Shown piece by piece: positions 33,463 through 43,338 of a stretch of DNA of 64,000 nt (position 1 is the stretch's first letter; each line of letters begins with the position of its first letter). The position numbers and the translations under genes were made by a program. The notes under the pieces are model-generated. The model had not been told where the DNA came from. It saw only the letters and a list, made by a program, of their open reading frames with translations, and searched no databases. The stretch covers positions 71,042-135,041 of the forward strand of contig JAVVQG010000012.1 of assembly GCA_036655355.1 (NCBI GenBank), in the 5' to 3' direction. The DNA comes from JAUNSR01 sp036655355. GTDB lineage: Bacteria > Bacteroidota > Bacteroidia > Bacteroidales > JAUNSR01.

Positions 33463-35850
33463 CTATATTTCAACCGTAATCCCAATCGTAGGCAATACCG
33501 TACCGCTTTTATCATTCAGCCATTTCATGATGTAGCGCTGTTCTTGAAGTGGAGCTGTTGGGTTTTCTATCACTCCCGTACTGATGTATGCGGGTGGGTT
33601 GGAATATTTTGAATTCAATACGTTTTGGATATCAAGGTAGAGTCCGAACATCGTTTTCTTCCAATACCAGCTTTTATCAATACGTATATCCACCTGAGAG
33701 AATGTTTTTAACCGTTCGGTGTTGAAGCGTTTATAATCAAGAACAGGCTCGTGGATCCGATTCCAAGATTCTACGAGCGAAGATGCCTCCAGGTCGTATG
33801 GTGTATAGGGTGCGCCGCCCATGATGCGTAGTTTGGCCCCTGCTTCCCATCCACCCCGAAAGGTGTAGAGGATGGTTCCTGTAAACAGATTCCGGTTATC
33901 CCAGGAGGAGGGGATGTATTTCAAATCGCGCGGGTTGTAAAACATGCTTCTCACAAAAGTATAAGATGCAAGCAGCGAAAGTTTTTGTGTCATGCTCCAT
34001 CGCGCGGAGAGTTCCATACCGTATGAATGCCCTTTTGCGGTTGAGTTTACGTTTTCATCGCCGATAACTCCGTAATAACTTCCCAAACATGCGATTGGAA
34101 TGGAATCTTGTAAGGAAAAGGCTCCGTGACGGTACCATTTGTAAAAGAAATCGGTATTGATGCGAAGGCTGCTTTCGGGACGATATTCAATTCCGCCTCC
34201 CACCTGATCGCTTTCGTAATATTTCAGATAGGGTTTGTTTTTGAATAAGTTATCCTCCTTGTATCCTAGAGAAGTGTACGCCGGGAGTTGGAAATAACGT
34301 CCTGCAGCCATGTTTAGATAGAAAGGTCCGTTAATTCGAAGTGAGAAGGAAGCGCGCGGTGCAAATTGTTTCAACGGATTATTCATCTGAGAAGAATATC
34401 CCGTTGCATCCGTACGGAATCCCACAGAAGAGGTAAAACCACCGTCGGGAGATTCGTATGCCAATGATCCGAATAGCGACCATTCCCAAAGCGATAGAGA
34501 GGAGTGGTAGTCGATGGTTTTGGGTTCCCCCTCTTCAAACGTATTGTTCAGGGTGGTATTGGTGTAGGTGGCATATTCCACTGCTGCGCCATAACTTAAT
34601 TTCAGATTCGTAAACCGGGTTACATTTTCATATCGCAAACGACTCTGTATTTCGTCAGAACGATAGTCCAACCGTAGATTCTCAGGCTTATTTTGATCGT
34701 TATCGCGATATTTTAGCGCTTTATTGCGCAAGAAGGAGTTGCTTAGCGTGATTGCGTGTACCTGATTCTCGGCATAATGTTTATACACGGCACCAAGCGT
34801 ATAAGTGCGTTGTTTATATTCAGGCAACGTTTGATAAATCTGATACATATCTTCATCTTCCGGATCCACCTTGTCATTGAGCTTCATGTTATCCAGTGCG
34901 CCGATACCAAGAATTGTGAGTTCATTTTTCGCGTCGAGGCGACTTTTTATCTTGAACTGACCGTCGATATAGCGGGGTAAGAATGACATATCCAACAACG
35001 AAAATAGCAATTGCAGGTAAGAGTATCGCAAAGAGACCTGGTACGTGGTTTTTTCTCCTATCGGTCCGTTGGAACTGATTCCCGCTTCGGAAGCTCCAAC
35101 CGTGAATTTGTAGGTGCTTTTCTCTCCGGAACCATCCTTGAGTTTGAAGTCCAGAATGGAACTCAACCCATTTCGTCGCGAAACGGGAAAGCCCCCTGAG
35201 TAAAAGTCAACTTCCCTGAGCAAATCGGCATTCAGAATGCCTACCGGTCCCCCCGATGCTCCTTGGGTAGCAAAATGGTTGATGTTTGGAATCTCCACAC
35301 CATCCAGATAAAAACGGTTCTCCGAAGGACCTCCCCCGCGCACAATGATGTCGTTTCGGAATAGCGTGGGTGTGGCAACACCGGCAAACGAAGAGATTAC
35401 TTTAGAGATGTCACGGTTTGCTCCCGGTATCTTTTCAATCTCCTTGAGTCGGATAATCTGCAAAGAGAGGGGGGCTTCGGGATTCCTTCGTTGCTGTGAT
35501 GCCGTAATGCTCACTTCGCCGAGTTGCACTTTGTCTTCTTCCAATCGCACATCCAGCTTTACATCACGGGTTGAAACCCTGAACTCATAAGAGAGATAGG
35601 GGAGGAAGCCGATGCTGGAGACGCGCAGACGATAAAAATCAGGTTTTAGGTTGTCAATCGAGTAATAACCGTCGGCATCCGACTGAGTTCCTATGGTGGT
35701 GTTGTAAATCACGATATTTGCGTAAGGAACCGGAGTGGAACCGTCAGCCTGCGTGATTCGTCCTTTTACAGAATAAGCGGGTGAAGCCGCATGCAAGCCG
35801 GTACTTAAAAGAGCCGACAGCATAAAGAGCAGCAGTAATAGGTTTCTCAT
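33463..35850 (-). CDS. TonB-dependent receptor with carboxypeptidase-regulatory-like domain
   Basis: A 795-residue outer-membrane receptor. Signal peptide (LLLLLFMLSALLSTGLHA), CarboxypepD_reg-like domain (about 26-110: VKGRITQADGSTPVPYANIV, DADGYYSIDNLKPDFYRLRV), plug (about 125-240: DIIVRGGGPSENRFYLDGVE) and 22-strand barrel to the C terminus. There is no SusD partner, so a polysaccharide Sus-type role is unlikely; metal-chelate, vitamin or peptide uptake are open. The next gene downstream is the patatin-barrel gene. The start at 35850 follows a -7 box at 35895-35902. Confidence 0.9.
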   Translation of the reverse strand: MRNLLLLLFMLSALLSTGLHAASPAYSVKGRITQADGSTPVPYANIVIYNTTIGTQSDADGYYSIDNLKPDFYRLRVSSIGFLPYLSYEFRVSTRDVKLDVRLEEDKVQLGEVSITASQQRRNPEAPLSLQIIRLKEIEKIPGANRDISKVISSFAGVATPTLFRNDIIVRGGGPSENRFYLDGVEIPNINHFATQGASGGPVGILNADLLREVDFYSGGFPVSRRNGLSSILDFKLKDGSGEKSTYKFTVGASEAGISSNGPIGEKTTYQVSLRYSYLQLLFSLLDMSFLPRYIDGQFKIKSRLDAKNELTILGIGALDNMKLNDKVDPEDEDMYQIYQTLPEYKQRTYTLGAVYKHYAENQVHAITLSNSFLRNKALKYRDNDQNKPENLRLDYRSDEIQSRLRYENVTRFTNLKLSYGAAVEYATYTNTTLNNTFEEGEPKTIDYHSSLSLWEWSLFGSLAYESPDGGFTSSVGFRTDATGYSSQMNNPLKQFAPRASFSLRINGPFYLNMAAGRYFQLPAYTSLGYKEDNLFKNKPYLKYYESDQVGGGIEYRPESSLRINTDFFYKWYRHGAFSLQDSIPIACLGSYYGVIGDENVNSTAKGHSYGMELSARWSMTQKLSLLASYTFVRSMFYNPRDLKYIPSSWDNRNLFTGTILYTFRGGWEAGAKLRIMGGAPYTPYDLEASSLVESWNRIHEPVLDYKRFNTERLKTFSQVDIRIDKSWYWKKTMFGLYLDIQNVLNSKYSNPPAYISTGVIENPTAPLQEQRYIMKWLNDKSGTVLPTIGITVEI

Positions 35851-35894
35851 GGGGAATAAATCTGATTTAGTGAGTATTATAAGGTATGTCGTGA

Positions 35895-35902
35895 CAAATT
35901 TA
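35895..35902 (-). promoter_or_regulatory. Probable -7 box of the TonB receptor-patatin operon
   Basis: The minus strand reads TAAATTTG (perfect TAnnTTTG). Predicted start near 35888, about 38 nt before the ATG. No good -33 TTG is seen. Confidence 0.5.
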
Positions 35903-36043
35903 ATTATAATCCGAAAGTAACATATGTTTATACTTATTAAAGAACAAACTACCCTTTAAGATGGTTTTGATAATGTAGATAAATTATATAGAGAAATTAG
36001 GTTCCGAAATATAAAGACGTTTCTCTGCCTTATTACAACGGGA

Positions 36044-39000
36044 ATGAAAAAAGGGTTAAGGGTTTCTCTTAAGATAATATTCGGTGTTCCGCTAATGATG
36101 ATCCTTCTGTTGGTTGGAGCCATAGGGGTTTTTCTGGCTTTGAATGCTACCGGGAAGGTGAACGGGGTGGTCAAAAGCTTCCTCAATCATTATGTGGAGG
36201 GGCGGATGGAGTTCGATTCGCTTCATTTTGACTTCACTCAATTGCCCTACATTACGGTGAATGTCTCAAAAGGCCTGTTCATCTCCGCTCTTCCGGGGTA
36301 TGAGAAGGATACGTTGTGTTATTTCTCGCATCTTACCTGTACCATCGATCCGTTTAAAATTGCTTCGGATAATCTGATTGACATTCCTTACGTATATCTC
36401 ACCGATCCTTATGCCCAGGTTACACTTAATGCGAAAGGACGACCCAACTGGGCACTCTGGAAATTTAAAAAACCGAAACCGAGGGGAGATACGCTAGTTG
36501 TGCACAAGAGACCTCCCATCAAACTGAATATCGCCAAAGTGCGCATCTATGGCTTTCCGAAGTTCCATTATGAGAATCATCATACCGGAATGCGATTGGA
36601 TGCACATGCAGACAGTTTATTGTTTACCGGGCGTATTGCGATTGATTATAAGAAACTGAATGCCTCTTTGGTGAAGATTCCGAATCTGCATTATCGGATG
36701 GAAGTTCCGAAGTCCAAACTGTTTATTTCTGCAATAGCCGATTCGCTGCTGATCAACCGAACGCAACAGCAGGGGGTGGATTATTATAAACTGAAGATCA
36801 ATACCCGTCGGGATACGCTTTATATTAAAGGAAAAGAGATTCTTTCCAATGATGCGTTTAAAATCAAGGGGGGCGTTTCTGTGGGAGCGGATTACAAATT
36901 GTTGGGATGTTCTAATTTGCGATTTGAAATGGGGACTACGGTTTTCATGCTAAACGGAAATATGCAGAAAGAGTGGGGCCGACATGCAATGAATACCGAT
37001 ATGCTGATCTGGATCTACACACCGAATCTTGCACAGACAATTCACGAATTGCCCCTACCTGCTATTTCGCTCCTACAAAAGTTGAAATTCAATTTCCCTA
37101 TGTTTCTGGCTGCTACCGCTCAGGGAACTCTTTGGCCTTCTGAGTCACTCTTGCCAACATTAAAATTGAAATTGTCTATTCCGAGAGGTTCGGTAGAATA
37201 TGCTTCATATCCTTCGCTAAAAGAGTTGAACCTTTTGGCTGAAGCAACTATTGATCCGAACAAGTCGAAGCGTAGTGAAATCATAGTAAATCGTCTTACG
37301 TTCCGTGCGCTTCATTCGACTATAGCCGTTTTTGGTCGTTTAAATAAGTTGCCGGACGATCCGTTGGTATCCTTACAGATGAAGAATCGTATTGATCTGC
37401 AAGATTTGAACGCGCTGATTAAGGGAGATTTCTTACCTCGGATGAGCGGCCGCGCACTGCTGGATATGGAGGCATCCTTTCCGCTTGCGATGCTAAAAAG
37501 GAAAGATTTGCGTCAACTCAGAGGAAATCTTCAACTCAATATTGCGGATCTTTATGCCAAGAGTCAGAAAGAGGGTTTAGACATTGCGATGGAAAAATTA
37601 ATCGTAAATATTCCTCGTCTAGGGGCGCCCTCAAATAACGGTATTGAATTAGACACGATGCTTCTTGAGGTTTTAGGTAGTCAGGCAAACATTCATTTGA
37701 GAAAGAATGCGGATTTTTGCGTAGATCGATTTAAAGTGGATGCTGCTCTGATGCTGGTTGGAAATCCGATTACGAAAAGATTAAAAGGAGTGGGTGTTGA
37801 ACTACTTGCGACGAATGCCGATTTTCAAACGGATTCTACCACGCTGAGCATCTCAGAAACTGGATTGGTTGTACATGCTGAAAGAGCGATGCTTGACGCT
37901 CCCTTCAATGGGAAGGATGATAAAATGTCCCTTTATTCAATTTTACAACAATGGGATTTTCAAGGAGCGATGGCTCTGGGTAAAACGCATGTGTTGACTC
38001 CTTATCTTCCATTGGATAATGTCGTGAATGGATTGGAACTCTCCTTTTCTTCAGATTGTCTGAACCTGAGGGAACTATTGGTAAACAGTGGGGAGTCGGA
38101 TCTCAAAATTAAAGGAACGGTAACCAATTGGGAAAAGTACCTCCGGCAGGGGGATAAACTATCTGCGGATTTTATTATAAAATCCGATTCCCTAAAACTC
38201 AGCGAACTGATTCCGGCCATTGCTGCAGGCGTATTGTCGCAGACACGTGGAAAGAGCGAAGGTGTCGATTCATTGGCGAGTCGAATCTTTCCACCGAATT
38301 TTATTCCTCCTACAGATAGAAGCAAGCGTGGTAAGGAAAAGTTAATCGTAATACCGGATAATCTGAATGTGAAAATCGCATTAGATGCAAAACAGGTGGA
38401 TTATGAACAAATATTATTGGATTCAGCCGAGGGTAGTATTGTCATCGCCGATCAGTCACTGTTGATCGATAAGATGAAATTTACCTCCGGTATGGGCAAT
38501 ATAGATCTGAGTGCCAGTTATAAAACCCCTTCGCTTTATGAAGCTTCTACAGATCTGACTCTTAAACTCAGCGATTTAGACGTGAACAGCGTATTGCGTA
38601 TGATTCCCGATTTGCCCTCATTGGTTCCGATGCTTACGACGCTTGAAGGAGAGTTGGGTTGTAACATCACGGCAGAAGCAAAGCTGGATTCCGCCATGTA
38701 TGTGGAGATTCCCTCCTTATATAGTGTTGCTCAAGTTAGGGGTGAGCATCTTTCGATTGAAAAAGACAAAGTTCTGCCTAAATTTCTGGGATGGTTGATT
38801 TTCGGAAAGAATAAAAAAATAGAACTCGATTCCGTTCGCGTAGACTTGATCGTAAAAGATAGCATACTGAGTGTTTACCCGTTTGTAGTGGACGTAGGGC
38901 GATATCGACTTCTGGCGCGTGGGGTACAGCATCTGGATCAATCTTTTTTTTATCACCTGACGTTGCTTAAATGGCCCTTATGGGTAAAACTGGGGTTTGA

Positions 39001-39289
39001 TGTGTATGGAAAACCGCATCAGGTTCATTTCAAGCTGGCATGTCCCAAATTGACAAATCTCGCTTTACCGGCGAAAGTGCTATCCGTTAAAGAAACAAAG
39101 CTTTATCCTGCTATCAATGTGCAGAATACATTGAAGATGAACGAACTGAAGCAAAAAGAAAATTATCAGAAATTATTTCTGAATTATCGGAATAATCATG
39201 AAAAGGAACAAGATAACATAACACCGGGGAGGGAAAAACAATTGATGAACCGTTTGGATGAGTTGCTACGGCAGGAGCAGGCGCCGTAA
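36044..39289 (+). CDS. AsmA-like envelope protein
   Basis: A 1,081-residue protein anchored by one N-terminal helix (about 10-31, FGVPLMMILLLVGAIGVFLA) followed directly by the AsmA-type VKSFLNHYVEGRMEFDSLHF segment. The remainder is long repeated beta structure with a second AsmA-like region near 880-1030 (LDSAMYVEIPSLYSVAQVRG; YRLLARGVQHLDQSFFYHLT). The C-terminal 50 residues are charged and helical. AsmA/TamB-type proteins form periplasmic bridges for phospholipid transport or affect outer-membrane assembly. The neighbour downstream is convergent (jetC). No clear promoter is visible in the leader. Confidence 0.83.
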   Translation: MKKGLRVSLKIIFGVPLMMILLLVGAIGVFLALNATGKVNGVVKSFLNHYVEGRMEFDSLHFDFTQLPYITVNVSKGLFISALPGYEKDTLCYFSHLTCTIDPFKIASDNLIDIPYVYLTDPYAQVTLNAKGRPNWALWKFKKPKPRGDTLVVHKRPPIKLNIAKVRIYGFPKFHYENHHTGMRLDAHADSLLFTGRIAIDYKKLNASLVKIPNLHYRMEVPKSKLFISAIADSLLINRTQQQGVDYYKLKINTRRDTLYIKGKEILSNDAFKIKGGVSVGADYKLLGCSNLRFEMGTTVFMLNGNMQKEWGRHAMNTDMLIWIYTPNLAQTIHELPLPAISLLQKLKFNFPMFLAATAQGTLWPSESLLPTLKLKLSIPRGSVEYASYPSLKELNLLAEATIDPNKSKRSEIIVNRLTFRALHSTIAVFGRLNKLPDDPLVSLQMKNRIDLQDLNALIKGDFLPRMSGRALLDMEASFPLAMLKRKDLRQLRGNLQLNIADLYAKSQKEGLDIAMEKLIVNIPRLGAPSNNGIELDTMLLEVLGSQANIHLRKNADFCVDRFKVDAALMLVGNPITKRLKGVGVELLATNADFQTDSTTLSISETGLVVHAERAMLDAPFNGKDDKMSLYSILQQWDFQGAMALGKTHVLTPYLPLDNVVNGLELSFSSDCLNLRELLVNSGESDLKIKGTVTNWEKYLRQGDKLSADFIIKSDSLKLSELIPAIAAGVLSQTRGKSEGVDSLASRIFPPNFIPPTDRSKRGKEKLIVIPDNLNVKIALDAKQVDYEQILLDSAEGSIVIADQSLLIDKMKFTSGMGNIDLSASYKTPSLYEASTDLTLKLSDLDVNSVLRMIPDLPSLVPMLTTLEGELGCNITAEAKLDSAMYVEIPSLYSVAQVRGEHLSIEKDKVLPKFLGWLIFGKNKKIELDSVRVDLIVKDSILSVYPFVVDVGRYRLLARGVQHLDQSFFYHLTLLKWPLWVKLGFDVYGKPHQVHFKLACPKLTNLALPAKVLSVKETKLYPAINVQNTLKMNELKQKENYQKLFLNYRNNHEKEQDNITPGREKQLMNRLDELLRQEQAP

Positions 39290-39291
39290 GC

Positions 39292-39350
39292 AAAAAAATC
39301 CCCTTGTTTTTCTCTATTTAGAACGGCTGCTAAGAGAAAAACAAGGGGAT
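39292..39350 (-). terminator. Terminator of the jetABC operon (also possible for the AsmA gene)
   Basis: An 18-bp perfect stem (39298-39315 with 39333-39350). On the minus strand it is followed by seven U (A run on plus 39292-39298). It lies only 7 bp beyond the jetC stop, leaving no room for a further gene. Confidence 0.9.
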
Positions 39351-39357
39351 CAAAGTG

Positions 39358-42300
39358 TTAGAGCACCAGCGCTTCTTCGCGGCTTTCTGCAAACTGTCTG
39401 ATTGGCATGTCAAATACAACCGAGTTGCGGTTGTTGAGTCGCTTCACAAAATGAACCGCCGAAATATATGGTTCCACAATGTGCATCTTATCTTCAGGGG
39501 TCACCACCAAAAGCTGAAGATGCAACTGTTGACAGAGTTCCATCAAGTAACGGGATTTCTCGTCGTCCTGATTACTGAACGATTCATCAACGCAAATGAA
39601 TCGGAAAGAATTGGGATTCAAACCACTCTGACTGATTCCAAACTGATAGGCGATTGCCGATCCCAGAATCGTATAAGTCAGCTGGGCCTTCTCTCCCCCG
39701 GATAATTTCCCGGTGCTCTCATACACCTTGTAAACTTTCCCGTCACTCTCCAAAAGGTGTTCCTTTGCTTTGAATGTAAACCAGTTACGCACATCCGTTA
39801 CGGTTTTACGCCACAATTCGTTTTCAGAGAGCTCATCAATCAGATTCTTGATCCGGTCGAAGCTTTCTTCCAGAGCAAGGTCTTTCTCATCCTGTTCCTG
39901 ATCATTCAGATTTGGTTTCCAACTACTCAACCGGTTTCTGAAATCGCGGATCTCACGGGAATTTTCCTTCTCCGCATAGAGTTGGATAAAGGTTGGCGGA
40001 TTGGTGCGGAACGTAATCCGTTCAAGCGAATGATTCAAAGCCTCCACATTGTCATTGATATCTTCCTCCTGACGCTCAAGTAATGTTGTGAAATTGGTCA
40101 TTCTGTTGATCATATCCTCATTCAGATACTTTTTGAAACGTCCGCGATATTCTGCAAGTTCCTGTTCGTTGATACGGTTATAAAGGTCGATATATTCCTG
40201 TACGTAATCACTCTCCGTAGGTAATTTATGCGTGTCGCTGGTCCAGTCGATGAATCTTTTACGGATTGAATCGCTCGGTTCTCGGAAGTCACGCATCAGG
40301 TTATTCAATTTATTATCGATGTGGGTGCGTTTCTCCTTCTCCTCGTTTAGTTTCTGATTGATGATCGTCTCCACCTTATGTCGGATCGAATCGATGTTCA
40401 GAGCGGTAAGTTCTTCAATCTGCTCTTCAAACTCCTCCTCGAACGATTCGAATTTCGGTCTGAGATCCACATGTCGGTATGCATCGAGCATGGATTTGAG
40501 ATAATCAAACTGTAGTGAGATTTTCTCGGTATAATCGTGGGCACGTACTTTCTCTGTGCTCAGTTCTTCACGTAACTTCTCTTTCTCGCGGATCTCCTCT
40601 TTCAGCAGCGTCAACTGTTTGCTGAGTACTTCCACACGATCGTTCGCTTTTTCGAGCAACTCTTTCTGTGTGTTCAGTTCGCCAATCTCCACGGCGATTT
40701 GCGGCCAATCGATCTCTTCGAATTTATCGTACTGAAGAAATGCAGTGATGGATTCGCGTTCTGCGTGCAAAGCATCCTGTTGCTTCTTTAACTGTGCGAT
40801 TTTTTCCTCCTGGATATTCATCAACGAATGTTTCTGATGAAGCGTCTTGCGGATGTGTTCTCTTTTTGACGAGTTGTCCCATCCCAATACGAAACGCTCG
40901 CGAGAGGTACCTTTGTCGCGGTCGTCTTTCTCATGACGCTGCTTGTTCTTGACCAAACCTTCGGAGGTTAGGGCACGACGACAAGCACGAAACACCTCCA
41001 TGTCATCTGTACAAACAAAATCGTAGTCGCTCTTCAACGTGTTTTCAAGCCATTCCGAATAAGGGGAGTCATCACGCACTTCCAATTTCGAGAACAGGCT
41101 CTCTTCGATATCCGGAATGAACTCATTCATAAAGCTCTCTTTCGGATTGAAACGATGGTAAACCACCCGACCACGCAGGTTGGTTTCATTTACATATCGG
41201 TTCACTTCATCGTAATATTCATCGGGAACGATAAGACGAAGCGCAAAATTATGAAGTACCTTCTCAATGCCTGCTTCCCAATGTTTCTCTTCGGGACGGA
41301 TTTGTAGCAATTCACCGATAAACGGAATCTCCTGCTCCGTTACTCCGCAATGAGAAATGAGCTCTTTGCGGATCTCCGCCACACGGCCGGTGATGTTATT
41401 GGTTTGCTTATTCAGCGCTTCCAGTTCCACACCGATTTCGCCGTATTCGAATTTCATCTCTTTCAGTTCATTGCGCGCATCCGCCCACTTCACTTCCAGA
41501 TCCGGCAACAGATCGACAATCTCTGAGGCGCGATTCTTCGCAGTTTCGATCGAATCAAAGAACTGATCTTCGCTCGGATCGATTTTAACTCCGATTTTAC
41601 GGGCAGCATCATTGTATTTATTGCAACGTTGCTTGCGTGCATTGAGTTCGGACTCACGCTGCATGATGTTCTGACGAATGGTTTGGATCTGTTTACCCAC
41701 TTCATCGTTACGGATGTTGGCGTCGATCTCTTTCTCCTGTTCCCGTTTTACATCAATCTCATTCTTCGATGATATCAGCTTTTCCCCCAACTCGCGATTT
41801 TTCTTCTTCGTGACCTCCAACTCTTTTTCGAGCAGCTTTCGCTTATGGCTGGCAAAATAGGGCGGAAGGGTTTCTTTCAAATCGGTATATCTCTTAAGAA
41901 CGATGTCGGCTTTGCGTAACTCCGCCTCCTTATCAACGATCGGTTGCAGCAGATCGAGTTGTTGGCGTGCCTTTTCGATCTCGGTATGAGCCTCAGAGAG
42001 TTTTCTGAATCCCTCTTTAAGCGAGATAAACTCCTCTTCGATGGTCGATTCCTGCAACATGTTCTCCCGGATAAACTCATTGAGATTCCCCAACACCTTT
42101 AACCCCACCGTTTGACTGAACAAGGTTAGCGCTTTTTCTGAACGCATGCCCAGGTATTTGCGAAGTGCCTGCGCATACATCGCCGGACCGTCGAAGAATT
42201 CAATCACTTCGCGGTTGTTGAGTTTTTGATGTTTGTTTCGCAATGCACGACGCCATTGCCCGTTGGCATCGAAAGGAATGAAATCGTCCGCAATCGAGAG

Positions 42301-42762
42301 AGCGGTTTGTCCCACCAGATAAGCACGGCGAAGTTCGCTGCCCGAGAACCAACGCACCTGAGCCAGTGTCAGGTCGCGCTCTTCACTTTTAAAGCGTGCA
42401 AGCAGAATCGAGAAGGTCTGCTCCTTGTGGGGACGCAGGCGTAAGGTTTCTTTCCCATTCTCAGTGGATTCGGCATCTCCGAACTCTCCTAGGACGTAAC
42501 TCTCTTCCGTACGTTCATTTTTACCTGACGAACCGGACGAAAGGTTATAGAAACGCATTCGGCGTTCGGGAACAAGCAGCGTAAGGATGGCGTCCACGAA
42601 AGATGTTTTTCCGGAACCGTTGGCACCGGTTAGCAATGAGGTATTGCCGTCGGGTGAGATCTTGTAAATTTCTCCGTCGAAAACACCCCAGTTATAGATT
42701 TCCACACTTTGTAAACGAAAGCCGGCTTCAGTGGGAACGGTGGAAAACAGACTATTGTGCAT
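39358..42762 (-). CDS. jetC: JetC/MksB-type SMC-like ATPase
   Basis: A 1,134-residue SMC/MukB-like protein. The N-terminal half-head carries Walker A GANGSGKT (46-53). Very long coiled coils (about 255-460 and 600-900) flank a central hinge-like globular part (about 465-600). The C-terminal half-head has the ABC signature LSGGEKAQLTY (from 1020) and Walker B FICVDE (Asp1059, Glu1060). Such ATPases extrude DNA loops. Together with the DUF3375 and DUF4194 genes upstream it makes the JetABC core of Wadjet, equivalent to MksFEB condensin. It overlaps jetB by 11 bp. No jetD follows. Confidence 0.9.
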   Translation of the reverse strand: MHNSLFSTVPTEAGFRLQSVEIYNWGVFDGEIYKISPDGNTSLLTGANGSGKTSFVDAILTLLVPERRMRFYNLSSGSSGKNERTEESYVLGEFGDAESTENGKETLRLRPHKEQTFSILLARFKSEERDLTLAQVRWFSGSELRRAYLVGQTALSIADDFIPFDANGQWRRALRNKHQKLNNREVIEFFDGPAMYAQALRKYLGMRSEKALTLFSQTVGLKVLGNLNEFIRENMLQESTIEEEFISLKEGFRKLSEAHTEIEKARQQLDLLQPIVDKEAELRKADIVLKRYTDLKETLPPYFASHKRKLLEKELEVTKKKNRELGEKLISSKNEIDVKREQEKEIDANIRNDEVGKQIQTIRQNIMQRESELNARKQRCNKYNDAARKIGVKIDPSEDQFFDSIETAKNRASEIVDLLPDLEVKWADARNELKEMKFEYGEIGVELEALNKQTNNITGRVAEIRKELISHCGVTEQEIPFIGELLQIRPEEKHWEAGIEKVLHNFALRLIVPDEYYDEVNRYVNETNLRGRVVYHRFNPKESFMNEFIPDIEESLFSKLEVRDDSPYSEWLENTLKSDYDFVCTDDMEVFRACRRALTSEGLVKNKQRHEKDDRDKGTSRERFVLGWDNSSKREHIRKTLHQKHSLMNIQEEKIAQLKKQQDALHAERESITAFLQYDKFEEIDWPQIAVEIGELNTQKELLEKANDRVEVLSKQLTLLKEEIREKEKLREELSTEKVRAHDYTEKISLQFDYLKSMLDAYRHVDLRPKFESFEEEFEEQIEELTALNIDSIRHKVETIINQKLNEEKEKRTHIDNKLNNLMRDFREPSDSIRKRFIDWTSDTHKLPTESDYVQEYIDLYNRINEQELAEYRGRFKKYLNEDMINRMTNFTTLLERQEEDINDNVEALNHSLERITFRTNPPTFIQLYAEKENSREIRDFRNRLSSWKPNLNDQEQDEKDLALEESFDRIKNLIDELSENELWRKTVTDVRNWFTFKAKEHLLESDGKVYKVYESTGKLSGGEKAQLTYTILGSAIAYQFGISQSGLNPNSFRFICVDESFSNQDDEKSRYLMELCQQLHLQLLVVTPEDKMHIVEPYISAVHFVKRLNNRNSVVFDMPIRQFAESREEALVL

Positions 42763-43336
42763 ATTGGCTCAGTTTATTTTTAAATTCTTCCAGCTTGTCA
42801 CTGGTAATTCTCGATTTGATGATGCGTCTCACTTCGTATTGCAAGAGATCATCGCCCTCTTGATCGGTCGAAACTGGTTTTAAGAAACCGAATTTCACCA
42901 TGTCGCGGATATAGCGGTCCAGCTCACGCAACAATTTCACCTTGTTAGACTGTTCCTTAAAGAAGACCTCGATGCGGTCTCTGAAATCGTTGTGAGAAAC
43001 GTAAAGTACGGGTGTTCCCGTCACGTCAAGCTCGAATTCATCCAACCATTCGCGAAGCAAGACGCAAAGCAACGTTTGTTCGAATGTGAGCGCTTGGCGA
43101 CGAACCAATCCGATGGTTCGTCCCGATTCGTCGAGTTCGCACTGGCGTAAGAAAGCGTATCCGTCGTTCTTCTCCACAATCAGCTCCAATCCGATTTGCT
43201 CCACATATTTCTGAATCTGCTTTTGGTGGAGCAGCATCTCGTTCCAAAGTGTTTTGGACTCATCGTATAAGGGGCCTTGCATCAGTTTCACGACCACGTC
43301 TGAAAAAGGAGCAAGGTTATGTTCTTTTCTTTCCAT
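42752..43336 (-). CDS. jetB: JetB/MksE-type protein (DUF4194)
   Basis: A 194-residue DUF4194 protein, the winged-helix (kite) subunit that binds the kleisin in MukBEF/MksBEF-like SMC complexes. Features include RRQALTFEQTLLCVLLREWL and HNDFRDRIEVFFKEQSNKVK near 80-130. It starts 2 bp after jetA stops and overlaps jetC by 11 bp, so the three subunits are translationally coupled. Confidence 0.88.
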   Translation of the reverse strand: MERKEHNLAPFSDVVVKLMQGPLYDESKTLWNEMLLHQKQIQKYVEQIGLELIVEKNDGYAFLRQCELDESGRTIGLVRRQALTFEQTLLCVLLREWLDEFELDVTGTPVLYVSHNDFRDRIEVFFKEQSNKVKLLRELDRYIRDMVKFGFLKPVSTDQEGDDLLQYEVRRIIKSRITSDKLEEFKNKLSQYAQ

Positions 43337-43338
43337 TG

